The notes under the pieces were generated by a model, which was given only the letters and a program-made list of their open reading frames with translations, was not told the origin of the DNA and did not search any database. Positions 16,916 through 26,571 of a stretch of DNA of 64,000 nt are shown one piece after another (position 1 is the stretch's first letter; each line of letters begins with the position of its first letter). A program made the position numbers and the translations under genes. The DNA is from Pseudarthrobacter siccitolerans. Lineage in GTDB: Bacteria > Actinomycetota > Actinomycetes > Actinomycetales > Micrococcaceae. The stretch lies in assembly GCF_030823375.1 (NCBI RefSeq), contig NZ_JAUSXB010000001.1, positions 1,674,001 to 1,738,000 of the forward strand, in the 5' to 3' direction.

Positions 16916-17916
16916 GCTGCGTATTCCTTCGTCTTCATTGACTGTTTTGCTGCCTGTTTTGCTGCATAGGCGGAAGCGGCCTCGCGGACCCAGGCGCCGT
17001 CGTCGTGCGCTTCCCTGCGGCGTTCCAAGCGCTGGGCATTGCAGGGACCGCGCCCGGCCAGGACTTCCTGGAATTCGTGCCAGTCCAGGGGGCCGTGCTC
17101 CCACTTTTTGGTGTCCTCGTTGTAGCGGACCTGGTCATCGGGGAGGGTGAGGCCAAGGACCCTGACCTGCTCCACCATCATGCCCACGAAGCGGCTGCGG
17201 AGTTCGTCGTTGCTGAACCGCTTGATGTTCCAGGCCATGGACTGCTTGGAGTTGGGCGAATCGTCGTCCGGCGGGCCGAACATCATCAGGGCCGGGGCGT
17301 ACCAGCGGTTCACGGCGTCTTGGGCCATCTGCTTCTGCTCGGGGGTGCCGTTGGAGAGTTCGAGGAGGATCTCGAAGCCCTGGCGCTGGTGGAACGATTC
17401 TTCCTTGCAGATGCGCACCATCGCGCGGCCGTAGGGGCCGTAGGAGGCGCGGCACAGCGGGACCTGGTTGCAGATGGCGGCGCCGTCCACCAGCCAGCCG
17501 ATGGCACCCATGTCCGCCCAGGTCAGCGCCGGGTAGTTGAAGATGCTCGAGTAGCGGGCCTTGCCGGCGATGAGGTCTTGCGTCATCTTGTCCCGGCTTT
17601 GGCCAAGAGTCTCGGCGGCGCTATAGAGGTACAGCCCGTGGCCGGCCTCGTCCTGGACCTTGGCCATGAGGATGGCCTTGCGCTTCAGGCTCGGGGCCCG
17701 TGAGATCCAGTTGGCCTCGGGCTGCATGCCGATGATTTCCGAGTGCGCGTGCTGGGAGATCTGGCGCAGCAGCGTCTTGCGGTAGGCCGGCGGCATCCAG
17801 TCCTTGGGCTCGATGCGTGAATCCTGAGCCATGACGCGGTCAAAGTTGGCCTGGCCTGCCGCCTCTTCGTCCGGGGATAGCTCAGCCGGCACTGACTGCA
17901 AGTTCTGCGCTGCCAT
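16912..17916 (-). CDS. paaA: Phenylacetyl-CoA epoxidase catalytic subunit PaaA
   Basis: Di-iron monooxygenase subunit that epoxidises the ring of phenylacetyl-CoA with O2. It is 334 residues and ferritin-like. Likely iron ligands sit in [18 protein letters not shown] (ExxH) and [16 protein letters not shown] (ExxxH). [14 protein letters not shown] and [13 protein letters not shown] are strongly conserved family stretches. ATG at 17916 follows AGAGGAGC. First gene of paaABCDE plus paaG, all tightly packed, under the operator at 17957. Confidence 0.96.
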   Translation of the reverse strand: MAAQNLQSVPAELSPDEEAAGQANFDRVMAQDSRIEPKDWMPPAYRKTLLRQISQHAHSEIIGMQPEANWISRAPSLKRKAILMAKVQDEAGHGLYLYSAAETLGQSRDKMTQDLIAGKARYSSIFNYPALTWADMGAIGWLVDGAAICNQVPLCRASYGPYGRAMVRICKEESFHQRQGFEILLELSNGTPEQKQMAQDAVNRWYAPALMMFGPPDDDSPNSKQSMAWNIKRFSNDELRSRFVGMMVEQVRVLGLTLPDDQVRYNEDTKKWEHGPLDWHEFQEVLAGRGPCNAQRLERRREAHDDGAWVREAASAYAAKQAAKQSMKTKEYAA

Positions 17917-17956
17917 GGTTGCTCCTCTGCAAAGACCTTCTGGGACGTGCGGAATT

Positions 17957-17978
17957 ATTTACCGACCGTTCGTTCAGG
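17957..17978 (-). promoter_or_regulatory. Putative PaaR operator upstream of paaA
   Basis: ACCGACCGTTCGTTCAGG at 17961-17978 with ATTT before it agrees with about 19 of 22 positions of the Corynebacterium PaaR consensus as I remember it (core ACCGnnCGnnCGGT). It lies about 40-60 bases upstream of the paaA start, where a TetR-type repressor relieved by phenylacetyl-CoA would act. No paaR gene is in the window. Confidence 0.65.
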
Positions 17979-18033
17979 ATATGCGGAAGCGTTCCGGGGC
18001 GTCAAGCGTCCCTCCCCTCTTCCCTCCTCCTCC

Positions 18034-18087
18034 GACGCTCTCTCACTTGATGCGCGTTTTTCCACAACGCTCCATCACGTCCTGCAC
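18034..18087 (-). repeat. 32-nt-period tandem repeat, locus 1
   Basis: Two imperfect units with matching cores CGCTCTCTCACT (18036-18047) and CGCTCCATCACG (18068-18079), exactly 32 bases apart. They lie between the divergent paa operon and the DUF2795 gene. Same family as at 20566, 23148 and 48475. Confidence 0.7.
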
Positions 18088-18196
18088 CCTTTCGCCGCCG
18101 GAGCGTCGAGGCCTAGGATGAACACCTGCGGCGGCTCCACCTGCACGAAGAGAAGCCCCGGACATCAGAGCTGACACCAGAAGGGAAACCGACACC

Positions 18197-18397
18197 ATGG
18201 CTGAAACTCCGAACCCCATCCAGATTCAAAAGTTCCTTGGCGGCGTGGATTACCCCGCCAGCCGCGAGGCGTTGTTATCCAAAGCCAAGGACTCAGGCGC
18301 CGACAGCAACGTGCTTGAGGCCCTCGAGGCCATCCCCGACCGGGAATACGACAGCCCAACGGCCGTAAGCTCCGCGGTTTCTGACACCAAGTCCTAG
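18197..18397 (+). CDS. DUF2795 domain small protein
   Basis: A 66-residue soluble protein of the DUF2795 family, whose pattern is visible in IQKFLGGVDYPASREALLSKAKDSGAD and VLEALEAIPDREYDSPTAVSSAV. Function unknown; relatives are frequent in soil actinobacteria near stress genes. ATG follows GAAGGG at good spacing. It stands alone between the 32-nt repeat locus and the convergent permease gene. Confidence 0.8.
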   Translation: MAETPNPIQIQKFLGGVDYPASREALLSKAKDSGADSNVLEALEAIPDREYDSPTAVSSAVSDTKS

Positions 18398-18437
18398 ACG
18401 GGCCCGCCGGGGAAGCACCGCCCCGCGAAAGGCCTCG

Positions 18438-20414
18438 TCAGCCGACATGGACCCAGGGGCGCCTGGTTACGTCCGGGACGGCCTCGCGCAGCACTTCCCT
18501 GGTGACGGGAGCGATTTCGCCTTCGCCGAGGAACAGGAATCTCACCAGGTTGGTGACCGGATTGCCTTCGGTCCAGCGGAAGTAGATGTGAGGCATCAGC
18601 CCGGTGACGTCCCTGATGTGGAGCAGGACAGAGGCGATAGTGTTCGGGACAACGGGCCCGTGAACTTCGAGGATCCTGTACCCGTGGCGGACCACCCCGT
18701 GAACCTGGAGTTCTGTTTCAAAGTCGGAGGAGTCATCCACGATGACCTCCAGGAACAGGGCCTCCCGGTCGAGCGGGAGGTGGCTGACTTCGATGGCCGA
18801 GGCAAGCTTGCCGCCGTAGGCCTCCCGGGATGTCCGGAGCGGTTCATGGGCGATGATGGCGATGGGTCCCTCGAGGGTGTCAGACATGAACTCCAGCGCC
18901 GGCCGGTTCAGGTGGACGCGGGTGGCGTGAAGTTCAAAGGAGCGGCGGACGCGGGAGAGCAGGGAGATCGCGATGATGCCCAGGATGAAGACCCCTGCGA
19001 TGCGGATGCCTTCGGGCCGTTCAAAGATGTTGGCCAGCGTGGTGTAGCTGAACACCACGGCGATCGCGCCGAAGCCAAAGGTGCGTTTGTTCTGGCGCCG
19101 ACGGCGGGCCGAGAGGGTGACGGCAACAGCCGCGGAGGTCATGAGCACCAGGACGCCGGTGGCATACGCGCCGCCCTGGGCGTCGACGTCGGCTTCGAAG
19201 AGGAAGGTGATGAGGAATCCGACCAGGGTGAAGACGAGTACCAGCGGCCGCACCCCCTTGGCCCAGGCGGGGGCCATGCCGTACCGGGGCAGGTATCTGG
19301 GCACTAGGTTCAGCAGGCCTGCCATGGCGGAGGCTCCGGCAAACCACAGAATTGCGATGGTGCTGACGTCGTAGATGCTGCCGAAACCGACGCCGAGGTA
19401 TTCATGGGCGAGGTAGGCCAGGGCACGCCCGTTTGCCTGGCCGCCGGGCAGGAATTCCCCCTCCGGGATCAGGACGACCGTAATGAAGCTGGTGGTGAGC
19501 AGGAATCCGCTCATGACGACGGCGGCTGTGGTGAGCATGCGCCGCGTTCCCCGGATGCGGCCTGCCGGGTTCTCTTCGGTGTCGTTCTCCTCTCCCCGCA
19601 CCTGGGGCATAACGGCGACGCCGGTCTCGAACCCTGAGAGGCCAAGGGCAAGTTTGGGGAAGACCAGCAGGGCGATGGCGACGGCCATCAGCGGGTTGCC
19701 ATGGGAAGTCCAGAGGCTGGTCCACCAGTTGTCCATTGCCAGCGGGTGGGCGAAGACCTGGATAAGCGTGGCGGCGACGACCACAGCATTGAGGCCCAGG
19801 TACAGGACCACGAGGACCACCGCGACGCCGATGGCTTCCCGGAACCCCCGCAGGAACACCGCCGCCAACAGTGCCAGCAGGAAGAGGGTGACGGGAACAT
19901 TCTGGCCCTGAAGCCAACCGGGCGCGACCGGGTTTTGGATGAGGTGCGCACTGGCGTCAGCCGCGGACAGGGTCATGGTGATCATGAAGTCGGTGGCGGC
20001 GAACCCGAGCAGGACCAGGACGAAGAGCTTTCCACCCCAGCGGGGCAGCAGACGCTCAAGCATGGCGATCGAGCCTTCCCCGCGGTGGCTCTCGCCCGCA
20101 ACCCGCCGGTACACCGGCAGTGCGCCCAGCAAGGTCACGGCCACCAGCACCATGGTGGCCAGTGGCGAGATGACGCCGGCGGCGAGCGCTGCGATGGCCG
20201 GCTGGTATCCAAGGGTGGAGAAATAGTCCACGCCTGTGAGGCACATAACCTGCCACCACGGATGCTTTTTCTCGTGGACGGCTATTCTCCCGCCGGGGCC
20301 CGGGTGGGCGCCTTTGCTGTCCTGGAGCCCGAACAGCAACCAGTTGCGCACTGCTGCGGCTCCGTGCGGCCTGGGGGCCGAGGGGTCAGCCGGAGGCCTG
20401 CTCAACGTGGTCAT
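18438..20414 (-). CDS. APC-superfamily permease with C-terminal soluble domain
   Basis: A 658-residue integral membrane transporter of the amino acid-polyamine-cation superfamily. About 12 hydrophobic segments run from residue 55 to 480 (for example [26 protein letters not shown] and [18 protein letters not shown]). A roughly 170-residue cytoplasmic tail follows ([34 protein letters not shown]). FSTLGYQP and [10 protein letters not shown] resemble bacterial APC members of unassigned substrate, some KUP- or KimA-like. ATG follows AAGGAATCC. It is monocistronic. Substrate unknown; amino acids or potassium are the main options. Confidence 0.75.
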   Translation of the reverse strand: MTTLSRPPADPSAPRPHGAAAVRNWLLFGLQDSKGAHPGPGGRIAVHEKKHPWWQVMCLTGVDYFSTLGYQPAIAALAAGVISPLATMVLVAVTLLGALPVYRRVAGESHRGEGSIAMLERLLPRWGGKLFVLVLLGFAATDFMITMTLSAADASAHLIQNPVAPGWLQGQNVPVTLFLLALLAAVFLRGFREAIGVAVVLVVLYLGLNAVVVAATLIQVFAHPLAMDNWWTSLWTSHGNPLMAVAIALLVFPKLALGLSGFETGVAVMPQVRGEENDTEENPAGRIRGTRRMLTTAAVVMSGFLLTTSFITVVLIPEGEFLPGGQANGRALAYLAHEYLGVGFGSIYDVSTIAILWFAGASAMAGLLNLVPRYLPRYGMAPAWAKGVRPLVLVFTLVGFLITFLFEADVDAQGGAYATGVLVLMTSAAVAVTLSARRRRQNKRTFGFGAIAVVFSYTTLANIFERPEGIRIAGVFILGIIAISLLSRVRRSFELHATRVHLNRPALEFMSDTLEGPIAIIAHEPLRTSREAYGGKLASAIEVSHLPLDREALFLEVIVDDSSDFETELQVHGVVRHGYRILEVHGPVVPNTIASVLLHIRDVTGLMPHIYFRWTEGNPVTNLVRFLFLGEGEIAPVTREVLREAVPDVTRRPWVHVG

Positions 20415-20910
20415 GGATTCCTTTCAGCGTTGCGCAGTGCACCGCGTCCAGGCCGAAGCTAACACCGGCAAAAACCGCCTGACGGGGAAACGGAGTTTTA
20501 TTGACGAATCCTTGACGCCCCGGGTTCCGGAAGCGGGCCGGGGCCGTCCTTCCCACTCCCCCAGACGCGCCATCACCTCCCGCACGTTTTTCTGAGACGC
20601 CCCATCACCTCCTGCACAGGATGCGCGCCGTCGTCGTCTCGTCATTGAAGGGGACGACGCCGTAATGCTTCCCTGCCACTCTGGTTTGCCTCTAACCCTG
20701 TGCATATACTGACCGGACTTTATCCGGCCCTACCTACATCGGAACATCTAACTGTTCGCCGCTGGGACGCCGGCGACCGGAAGAACGCACGCGCAGCCTC
20801 CCGAACCGACACACACAACGCCCCGGCCGGCGCGGAATCGCGCACGCCCGAGGCGTCAATGAATCCTGCCATCATCATGTTCGGCATGCGGCGGCGGGCC
20901 CGGAGGATGG
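20415..20910. other. Non-coding gap with a 32-nt repeat pair
   Basis: About 500 bases between divergent genes. It should contain the promoters of the permease and of the secreted protein at 20911. The repeat pair at 20566-20609 lies within it. No convincing small gene was seen. Confidence 0.5.
20563..20617 (-). repeat. 32-nt-period tandem repeat, locus 2
   Basis: Cores CGCGCCATCACC (20566-20577) and CGCCCCATCACC (20598-20609) are exactly 32 bases apart. CTCCCGCACGTTTTTCTGAG fills the unit, ending with a second partial CTCCTGCAC. It is intergenic, upstream of the permease. Confidence 0.75.
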
Positions 20911-21939
20911 ATGGTCATGAGGCGATTCTTAAGACTGGTAACTGGCATTGCGTTGATTTGTGGTTTCGTGCCTGCACTGACTTCGGGCGCTGCTCAGGCT
21001 GCGGCCGGACCGTGCATCGGCGCCCCTCCCGCCGACGGCACCACGTACAACGAAACCCGGCAGTTTGTGGATGCCCAGGCTTGGTGGGTGCCGGACACGG
21101 ACCAAGCCAACAACTCCACCACCAATACCGGCCATACCCACCTGGGGGCCTGCATACCTGAACGTGAAACGATCAGTTCCGGGAACCTGACTGTGAATGT
21201 ACGGGTGATCCTCCATGACAACCCGGGCAAGGCCAACTACGTCTCCATGGTGTTCAAGACCCCCGACGCCGAAACCACCGTCCAGAAGTGCTACCTGCGG
21301 GCTACAGCGGCGAATTTCACCTGCCCGGGCCCATCCAGCAGCACAGGCAAGGGCGACTTCGTGTGCACTGGAACCTGTGAGCGCTGGGTGACCTTTTCAT
21401 GGCCAATTTCGGCATTCAACCACGCCGGGACCGAGGAGGTCCGCTTTCGTGCGTTCGTCCCGCAGGCGGGCGGCAAGGAAATGCAAGCCAACCTCAACTG
21501 GCAAGCCAACATCCAAAACGGCAAGTCCGTGTCCAACGTATCCCGGTATGCGTTCCTGCGGGGCAAGGGCTGGTACACCCACGCGCTGTACTGCGAGGCC
21601 TCGGTGCGTACCGTCCCCATTCCTGACAGTCCGGTGTCAGGAATCTGGTCTCCCGTGGTAGGCCTGACCACCCACCCCGACGGCTCGCTTCCGGCGACCC
21701 ACTCCTTCATCTCGATCGACCCGGACTTTCATGCCGTTCCGTCCAACGCCGGAAGGGTGCTCTGGGACGCTGCAGGTCCCTACGGCCCGGAGCCGTTCGG
21801 GGCCGCCCCCGTCTCGATCGATACCAGGACTCTGGCCAACGGAGTCCATAAACTGCACCTGCGAACGTCGTGCCGTGATAACACTCTGGGTTCGACAAAT
21901 TCCGGGGTGACAGTCATTCCCTTCACAGTGGCTAACTGA
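20911..21939 (+). CDS. Secreted protein of unknown function
   Basis: A 342-residue exported protein. Positively charged start, hydrophobic core (FLRLVTGIALICGFVPALTSG) and AQAAAG give a signal peptide. GGAGGA precedes the ATG at 20911; an ATG at 20917 is also possible. The mature part is rich in paired cysteines (VQKCYLRATAANFTCPG, FVCTGTCERWV) and Trp/Tyr, with a C-terminal beta domain ending in an Ig-like pattern (LANGVHKLHLRTSCRDN). I do not recognise the family. It starts a run of exported proteins. Confidence 0.65.
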   Translation: MVMRRFLRLVTGIALICGFVPALTSGAAQAAAGPCIGAPPADGTTYNETRQFVDAQAWWVPDTDQANNSTTNTGHTHLGACIPERETISSGNLTVNVRVILHDNPGKANYVSMVFKTPDAETTVQKCYLRATAANFTCPGPSSSTGKGDFVCTGTCERWVTFSWPISAFNHAGTEEVRFRAFVPQAGGKEMQANLNWQANIQNGKSVSNVSRYAFLRGKGWYTHALYCEASVRTVPIPDSPVSGIWSPVVGLTTHPDGSLPATHSFISIDPDFHAVPSNAGRVLWDAAGPYGPEPFGAAPVSIDTRTLANGVHKLHLRTSCRDNTLGSTNSGVTVIPFTVAN

Positions 21940-22108
21940 CAACGGGTGAACCGAAGGGCTGTCCATGATTTGCCGGCACCCCTACCTGCGGCAGGGTAGT
22001 GGTAGTGGGTTCCGGGCGGGGTCCTGCAGGAGGAACATTGGCTTATCCACCGCGCCTGGCCATCCATCGGAAGCCACCGCGCGGTCCGTCTTCTCGAAGG
22101 GTTATCGG

Positions 22109-23110
22109 ATGCAGGCAGCAATCTCTCGTCTTGGAGCCGTTCGGATCGTGGCCGCAATCGCCACAGCCCTGCTGTTGGTCATTGCCGCGGGTTGCACCAG
22201 CCCCCCGCCGTCGCCCTACCAGCAGTTCCCTGAGGGTGTTCGGATTGCTGCCGTAGGTGACATGAACGGCGTCAGGTCCTTTGCGCCCGCCAGCCCGTCC
22301 GGCCGGAATGGTGCGGCGATCACCCGGCTCGAGCAGGACAACGAGATTGACGCGTTCCTGGGGCTCGGGGACTTCCAGTACAGCGCCCCGCATTGCGAAG
22401 ACTACGTAAAATACTGGAAGCGGCTGTGGGGTGGCACGGAGCCAAAGTTGTACTGGGTGTCCGCCCCCAACCACGACTGGCAACCCGGCCGCAACGAAGA
22501 CCTCGACAAATTCATGGATGGCCAATGCCCGGGGTCCCCGGAAAAGGCAGCGATCAACCAGGAGCGCGGGTTCATCGGGAACGGGGAACCGTACTCGAAG
22601 GACTTCGGGAACTGGCACTTCGCGTTCGTGCCGTCCGCGTACTGGCGGTATCAGCCCGCGAAGGCAGAGTTGGTGACCACCTGGCTGGACAACGACCTCG
22701 CTGGAGCCCAGGCAGCGGGCAAGCACCTGGCCGTGGTGTACCACGAACCGTACTTCACGTCGGACACGCCGGCGCATGGACGATCCGCGGAACACAAGCC
22801 ATGGATCGACGTGATGTGGAAGTATCGTGTCCGCCTGACCCTGTCAGGATCACAACACAACTACGAACGGTCTTGTCCGGTGAACAATGCGGACCAGTGC
22901 GTCAATGATGGGATGACGGCCTTCCAGGTTTCCACGGGAGGAGCCGGCCTCCGCCCCTTCACCAGCCACCCCTCGTATATCGAGAAGCGGTTCAGCGACA
23001 CTCACGGGTTCCTTCGGCTGACGCTACGGGACGACGGGTCTTTCGACTGGAACTTCGTTCCAACCACCGGGTCGAGCACGGACGCGGGCACACGTCCCGC
23101 GTCGCAGTAA
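22109..23110 (+). CDS. Lipoprotein metallophosphoesterase
   Basis: Outer-surface calcineurin-like phosphoesterase, 333 residues from ATG 22109. An upstream in-frame ATG at 21965 gives an unlikely extension. The lipobox is LLLVIAAGC, anchoring it to the membrane. Motifs in order: AVGDMNG (weak first metal motif), GLGDFQY, SAPNHDW (GNHD-like), VVYHEPYF and SGSQHNYERSCP (GHxH-like). The order resembles the purple acid phosphatase side of the superfamily. The first D-x-H appears as D-x-N, so activity is not certain. Substrate unknown. Confidence 0.7.
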   Translation: MQAAISRLGAVRIVAAIATALLLVIAAGCTSPPPSPYQQFPEGVRIAAVGDMNGVRSFAPASPSGRNGAAITRLEQDNEIDAFLGLGDFQYSAPHCEDYVKYWKRLWGGTEPKLYWVSAPNHDWQPGRNEDLDKFMDGQCPGSPEKAAINQERGFIGNGEPYSKDFGNWHFAFVPSAYWRYQPAKAELVTTWLDNDLAGAQAAGKHLAVVYHEPYFTSDTPAHGRSAEHKPWIDVMWKYRVRLTLSGSQHNYERSCPVNNADQCVNDGMTAFQVSTGGAGLRPFTSHPSYIEKRFSDTHGFLRLTLRDDGSFDWNFVPTTGSSTDAGTRPASQ

Positions 23111-23144
23111 ACCGCTGCTCCCGCTGCCTGAGGCGCTGGAGTCC

Positions 23145-23215
23145 CGACGCGCCATCACCTCCCGCGGGCTTCCCGCAGACGCCCCATCACCTCCCGCAGG
23201 TTTTCCGCAGACCTC
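23145..23215 (-). repeat. 32-nt-period tandem repeat, locus 3
   Basis: Cores CGCGCCATCACC (23148-23159) and CGCCCCATCACC (23180-23191) are exactly 32 bases apart, with CTCCCGC after each. A third, decayed unit begins near 23212. It lies in the gap between two lipoprotein genes. Confidence 0.75.
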
Positions 23216-23299
23216 ATGCCATTGACCCACTCGTATGCAGGAGGCGGGTTAACATGAGTTCTTCACTGTGGTTCCTCGCTAGCGGGATTTGGAGGGGTG

Positions 23300-23992
23300 G
23301 TGGACGGATTGTCGCTTCGCGTACGGGCCGGGATGGCCGCCGGCACTGCCGCGCTCCTTGTTGTGACCGCCGGCTGCACTTCGGCCGGACCAGGGACGCA
23401 GGCGTCCGCCGCGCCCCCGGTCCGGATTGTCGTGATCGGGGACTCGCTGAGCACCGGATATGGAACCTCGCCGAACCAGGCATGGCCCAAGCTCCTGCAG
23501 CAGGCGCACCTGAACGGCAAACGGCCGGTGCAGGTCACCAATGCCGCGGAGAACGGCAGCGGCTACCTGGTTGCCGGTGAAGACGGGAACACCTTCAGCA
23601 CGGAAGTCGAGGTGGCCGTGGGCCCCGACACGGACGTCGTCGTCTTTTTTGGATCGGACAACGATTGGGGAGCAGACCCCGAGGAGCTCCGGGAAGCCGC
23701 CGCCTCAACGTTCGCCGCCGCATCATCCCGGGCCCCGCAGGCGGTTCTCGTGGCGGTGGGTCCCCTGTCCGGAAGCGAAGAACCAGACCCGGTGCTGGCT
23801 GAAGTGCGGGACTCAACCGCCTCCGCTGCGCAGAACATGGGGGTGCAGTTCATCGATCCCATTGCCGACCAATGGCTCAACGGCCGCGCCGACGTTCTGT
23901 TGGGACCTGATGGTGAACACCCCAGCGCTTCCGGGCAAAAGTTCCTGCGGGACAAGATGAAGGGAATCCTCGGCGCTGCTGTAGCAGGCTGA
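23300..23992 (+). CDS. SGNH/GDSL-type lipoprotein hydrolase
   Basis: Extracytoplasmic lipoprotein of 230 residues with a lipobox (LLVVTAGC). SGNH block I is IGDSLSTGYGTSP, an asparagine-bearing GSDNDW lies mid-way, and block V is GPDGEHPSASG with the catalytic Asp/His spacing. Members are esterases or deacetylases, often on cell-wall or polysaccharide acyl groups. GTG at 23300 is preferred because GGAGGGG lies just upstream; GTG 23297 is adjacent. Substrate unknown. Confidence 0.75.
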   Translation: MDGLSLRVRAGMAAGTAALLVVTAGCTSAGPGTQASAAPPVRIVVIGDSLSTGYGTSPNQAWPKLLQQAHLNGKRPVQVTNAAENGSGYLVAGEDGNTFSTEVEVAVGPDTDVVVFFGSDNDWGADPEELREAAASTFAAASSRAPQAVLVAVGPLSGSEEPDPVLAEVRDSTASAAQNMGVQFIDPIADQWLNGRADVLLGPDGEHPSASGQKFLRDKMKGILGAAVAG

Positions 23993-24184
23993 CAGCCTCC
24001 CTTGGCGCGGCTTCACAGGTGCACCGGCGCCAGAGCCAGCCCTGCGCCCAGGAGCGGGCCCGGTTCAGGGACAGAGTGAATCAGGCCACAACAGCACCCA
24101 TCCTTTGCCCGGACTGCCGCGAAGTACTGGTGTCCCCTTCCTGGGCGACAACATCACGCGGGCGCGTATGAGGAGATTTTCCCA

Positions 24185-24949
24185 ATGAATAAGACACTTC
24201 GCTTTATGGCAGTCCCCACCCTGGCCTTGGCCGCTCTTGCCCTGTCCGGTTCCCCTGCAATGGCCGCCGACGGGTCATACCAGTCCACCCTGAAGCAGCT
24301 CAACGGAAGTGCCGGCTCGGGCACCATCACCCTTGATGTCACGGGTAACCAAGCCCATGTTGTCCTGAAGGTTTCGGGGATGCCCGCGACCTTCATGGAT
24401 GCCCCCTACCCGCACGTCCAGCACATCCATGGAGGGGCCAAGGGCGCCTGCCCGGACCCTTCGGCAGATAAGGACGGCGACCAGGTCATCTCCACCACTG
24501 AAGGCGCACCGTCCTACGGAGGCATCGTCACCACTCTCTCCACCAGCGGCGATACCAGCCCGGCAGCAGGCCTTGACCTCAAGGTCGGCGGACAGGGCGC
24601 CTCCTACACCGTGGACCGCACGTTCGAACTAAACCCGGAAACCAAAGCCGCTCTTGAAGCAGGCACCGCAGTCGTTGTTGTCCATGGCCTTGACCCCGCC
24701 ACCCTCAGCGCGGCAGGCCAGGCCGCCAAGAGCGACCTCGCCCCGACCCTTCCCCTCGCCGCTACCTCTCCCGCCCTGTGCGGGACCCTGACGGCCAGCC
24801 AGATGAAGATGCCTGCAGGCGGCGCTAACACCGGCATCACTACCGAGACCGGCCCGGACACCGGGGCCCTCGCCATCGGCAGCGGCCTGGCCCTGATCGC
24901 CCTGGCCGGCGGAGCATACGCCGTCCGCCGCCGCAACGAAGCCGCCTAG
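24185..24949 (+). CDS. CHRD-like secreted protein with C-terminal anchor
   Basis: A 254-residue exported protein. The signal peptide (FMAVPTLALAALALSGSPAMAA) is followed by a CHRD-like beta domain (HVQHIHGG, ISTTEGAPSYGGIVTTLSTSG, TFELNPETKAAL, VVVVHGLDP). The tail has ETGPDTGALAIGSG, a hydrophobic helix and RRRNEAA, the layout of a sortase substrate without a plain LPxTG. GAGGAG precedes the ATG. The next gene, 23 bases on, is a class F sortase, which suggests a matched substrate and enzyme. Confidence 0.75.
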   Translation: MNKTLRFMAVPTLALAALALSGSPAMAADGSYQSTLKQLNGSAGSGTITLDVTGNQAHVVLKVSGMPATFMDAPYPHVQHIHGGAKGACPDPSADKDGDQVISTTEGAPSYGGIVTTLSTSGDTSPAAGLDLKVGGQGASYTVDRTFELNPETKAALEAGTAVVVVHGLDPATLSAAGQAAKSDLAPTLPLAATSPALCGTLTASQMKMPAGGANTGITTETGPDTGALAIGSGLALIALAGGAYAVRRRNEAA

Positions 24950-24972
24950 GCCGGAGTGAGCGGATCCATACT

Positions 24973-25668
24973 GTGACAACCAGGAATCCCGGCCACCGCG
25001 GAGGTCTCGGGGCCTCCACGGCGGCCGGGATTCTGCTCGCGCTTTCCCTGGCCGGCTGCACCGCAGGACCCGGCACCACTCCCGACGCCGGAGCGTCCCC
25101 TTCCGCCTTCGCCTCATCGACGGCGCCTCCCGCGGTTACGTCCCCGGCTGTGACCGCAGCACCGCCGGCTGCCGCCGCAGCCCCGTCCGCCCAACAGCTT
25201 CCGGCGGTGCTTGGCGCTTCGGCTCCTGTGACCCTGAGTATTCCCTCGATCGGGGTCCGGACAGACCTACTCCATCTGGGGCTGGAGGACAACGGCTCCC
25301 TGAAGGTACCGGAGGACACCGGCAACGGCGCACCGGCGGGCTGGTACAACGGCTCACCGACCCCCGGTGAACGCGGCCCGTCAGTTTTCCTGGGCCACGT
25401 CAATGCCCTGGGCGGCCACAAGGGCGTCTTCGCTGACCTGCGCAAGCTCACAGCCGGGGCAGAGATCAACGTTTCCCGGGCCGACGGCAGCACCGCGGTA
25501 TTCAACGTGGAGCACGGCGCCCTGTACCCCAAAAACGGGTTCCCCACCCTCGAGGTTTATGGCAACACTCCGGGGGCTGAACTCCGGTTGATCACCTGCG
25601 ACGGCTACGACCCCGCTACCGGCCTCTTCGACGACAACTACGTCATCTACGCCAAACTCAGGGCCTGA
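24973..25668 (+). CDS. Class F sortase
   Basis: A 231-residue lipoprotein-like sortase. The lipobox is LALSLAGC. An Ala/Pro-rich linker leads to the sortase barrel from about residue 75. The catalytic histidine is in FLGHVNALGG (about H142) and the cysteine in LRLITCDGY (about C209). I do not see the arginine that I recall just before the final DN-V-Y stretch of class F enzymes (here FDDNYVIYA), so the third catalytic residue needs checking. The GTG start is 23 bases after the CHRD-like gene. Confidence 0.82.
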   Translation: MTTRNPGHRGGLGASTAAGILLALSLAGCTAGPGTTPDAGASPSAFASSTAPPAVTSPAVTAAPPAAAAAPSAQQLPAVLGASAPVTLSIPSIGVRTDLLHLGLEDNGSLKVPEDTGNGAPAGWYNGSPTPGERGPSVFLGHVNALGGHKGVFADLRKLTAGAEINVSRADGSTAVFNVEHGALYPKNGFPTLEVYGNTPGAELRLITCDGYDPATGLFDDNYVIYAKLRA

Positions 25669-25721
25669 CAACAGAACTACCGCTCCTTCCCGAAGCGGCC
25701 AATGGTGCGAATGGACTGGAC

Positions 25722-26360
25722 ATGAACAACCGAAAAAGCGCTTTGGCCGCCCTTGGCCTCACGTCCCTGCTCCTCGCAGGCTGCGCAACAGCTGCCGGAT
25801 CGGTGTCGGCACCGTCAGACGTTTCGACGACGGCCCCGGCTGCAGCGTCGCCTGCGCCCGGACAAAGCGGCAGCCACGGCGGGCACCACGGCCAGGGATC
25901 AGCATCCCCGGGTACGGCGACGGAAGCGCCCAGCGCCGCCGCCGTCATGGTCTGCGGAGACCAGCCAAAGGAGAGGTTGCGGTCCATCCTGGATCTGGAC
26001 TCGGACCCTCACACCGTTGATAACTGGGCCGACAGCACCTTCACCTGCACCTATCACCTGACCGAAGGAACACTGATCATCTCCGTCCAGGAGGCAGCGG
26101 ACAAGGCATCGGCAGGGAAATACTTCGACGCGAAGCAGGCCCTCGCCAAAGACGCCGCACCCATCGAAGGCCTCGCGAACCTCGGTTTCCCGGCCTACGA
26201 AACCGCCGACGGATCCGCCGTTTTCCAGAAAGACAGCTTCGTTCTGCAGGTTGACGCTTCCGGTCTGCCCCCCACTTTGGGACCGGAAAACATCACCCGG
26301 AACGCGCTGGCCTACCAGCTATCCACTACCATCCTGGCCTGCTGGGTCGAGCACCAATGA
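25722..26360 (+). CDS. Lipoprotein of unknown function
   Basis: A 212-residue lipoprotein (lipobox LLLAGC) with a His/Gly/Ser-rich linker (GQSGSHGGHHGQG) and a compact domain having three cysteines (MVCGDQP, FTCTYHL, LACWVEH). LTEGTLIISVQEAADKASAGKYFDAKQAL looks like an alpha/beta domain as found in DUF3558-type mycobacterial lipoproteins, but I cannot assign it. It follows the sortase on the same strand. Confidence 0.6.
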   Translation: MNNRKSALAALGLTSLLLAGCATAAGSVSAPSDVSTTAPAAASPAPGQSGSHGGHHGQGSASPGTATEAPSAAAVMVCGDQPKERLRSILDLDSDPHTVDNWADSTFTCTYHLTEGTLIISVQEAADKASAGKYFDAKQALAKDAAPIEGLANLGFPAYETADGSAVFQKDSFVLQVDASGLPPTLGPENITRNALAYQLSTTILACWVEHQ

Positions 26361-26571
26361 CCACCCCTCGCCGCAACCCCAGCAGGGCTATCCCATAGGG
26401 TCCTCAATGTCCCCTGCCGCTTCAAATCCCAGGCAAATTCGCTTATTGCCGTGGCGCCACCGGGCCAAGCTGTGGGAGAGTTTAGCCATCGATCCGCCCT
26501 CCCCCGCCTCCACCCGTTGAGGCCGGCAACACCCGCGGGCCCCGTGGCGCTTCGGCTTGAAGGAGGGCAGC

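Noticed and set aside
18447..19307. 286-codon open frame on the plus strand
   Set aside because: Opposite the APC permease; very acidic Gly/Asp-rich shadow with no start signal.
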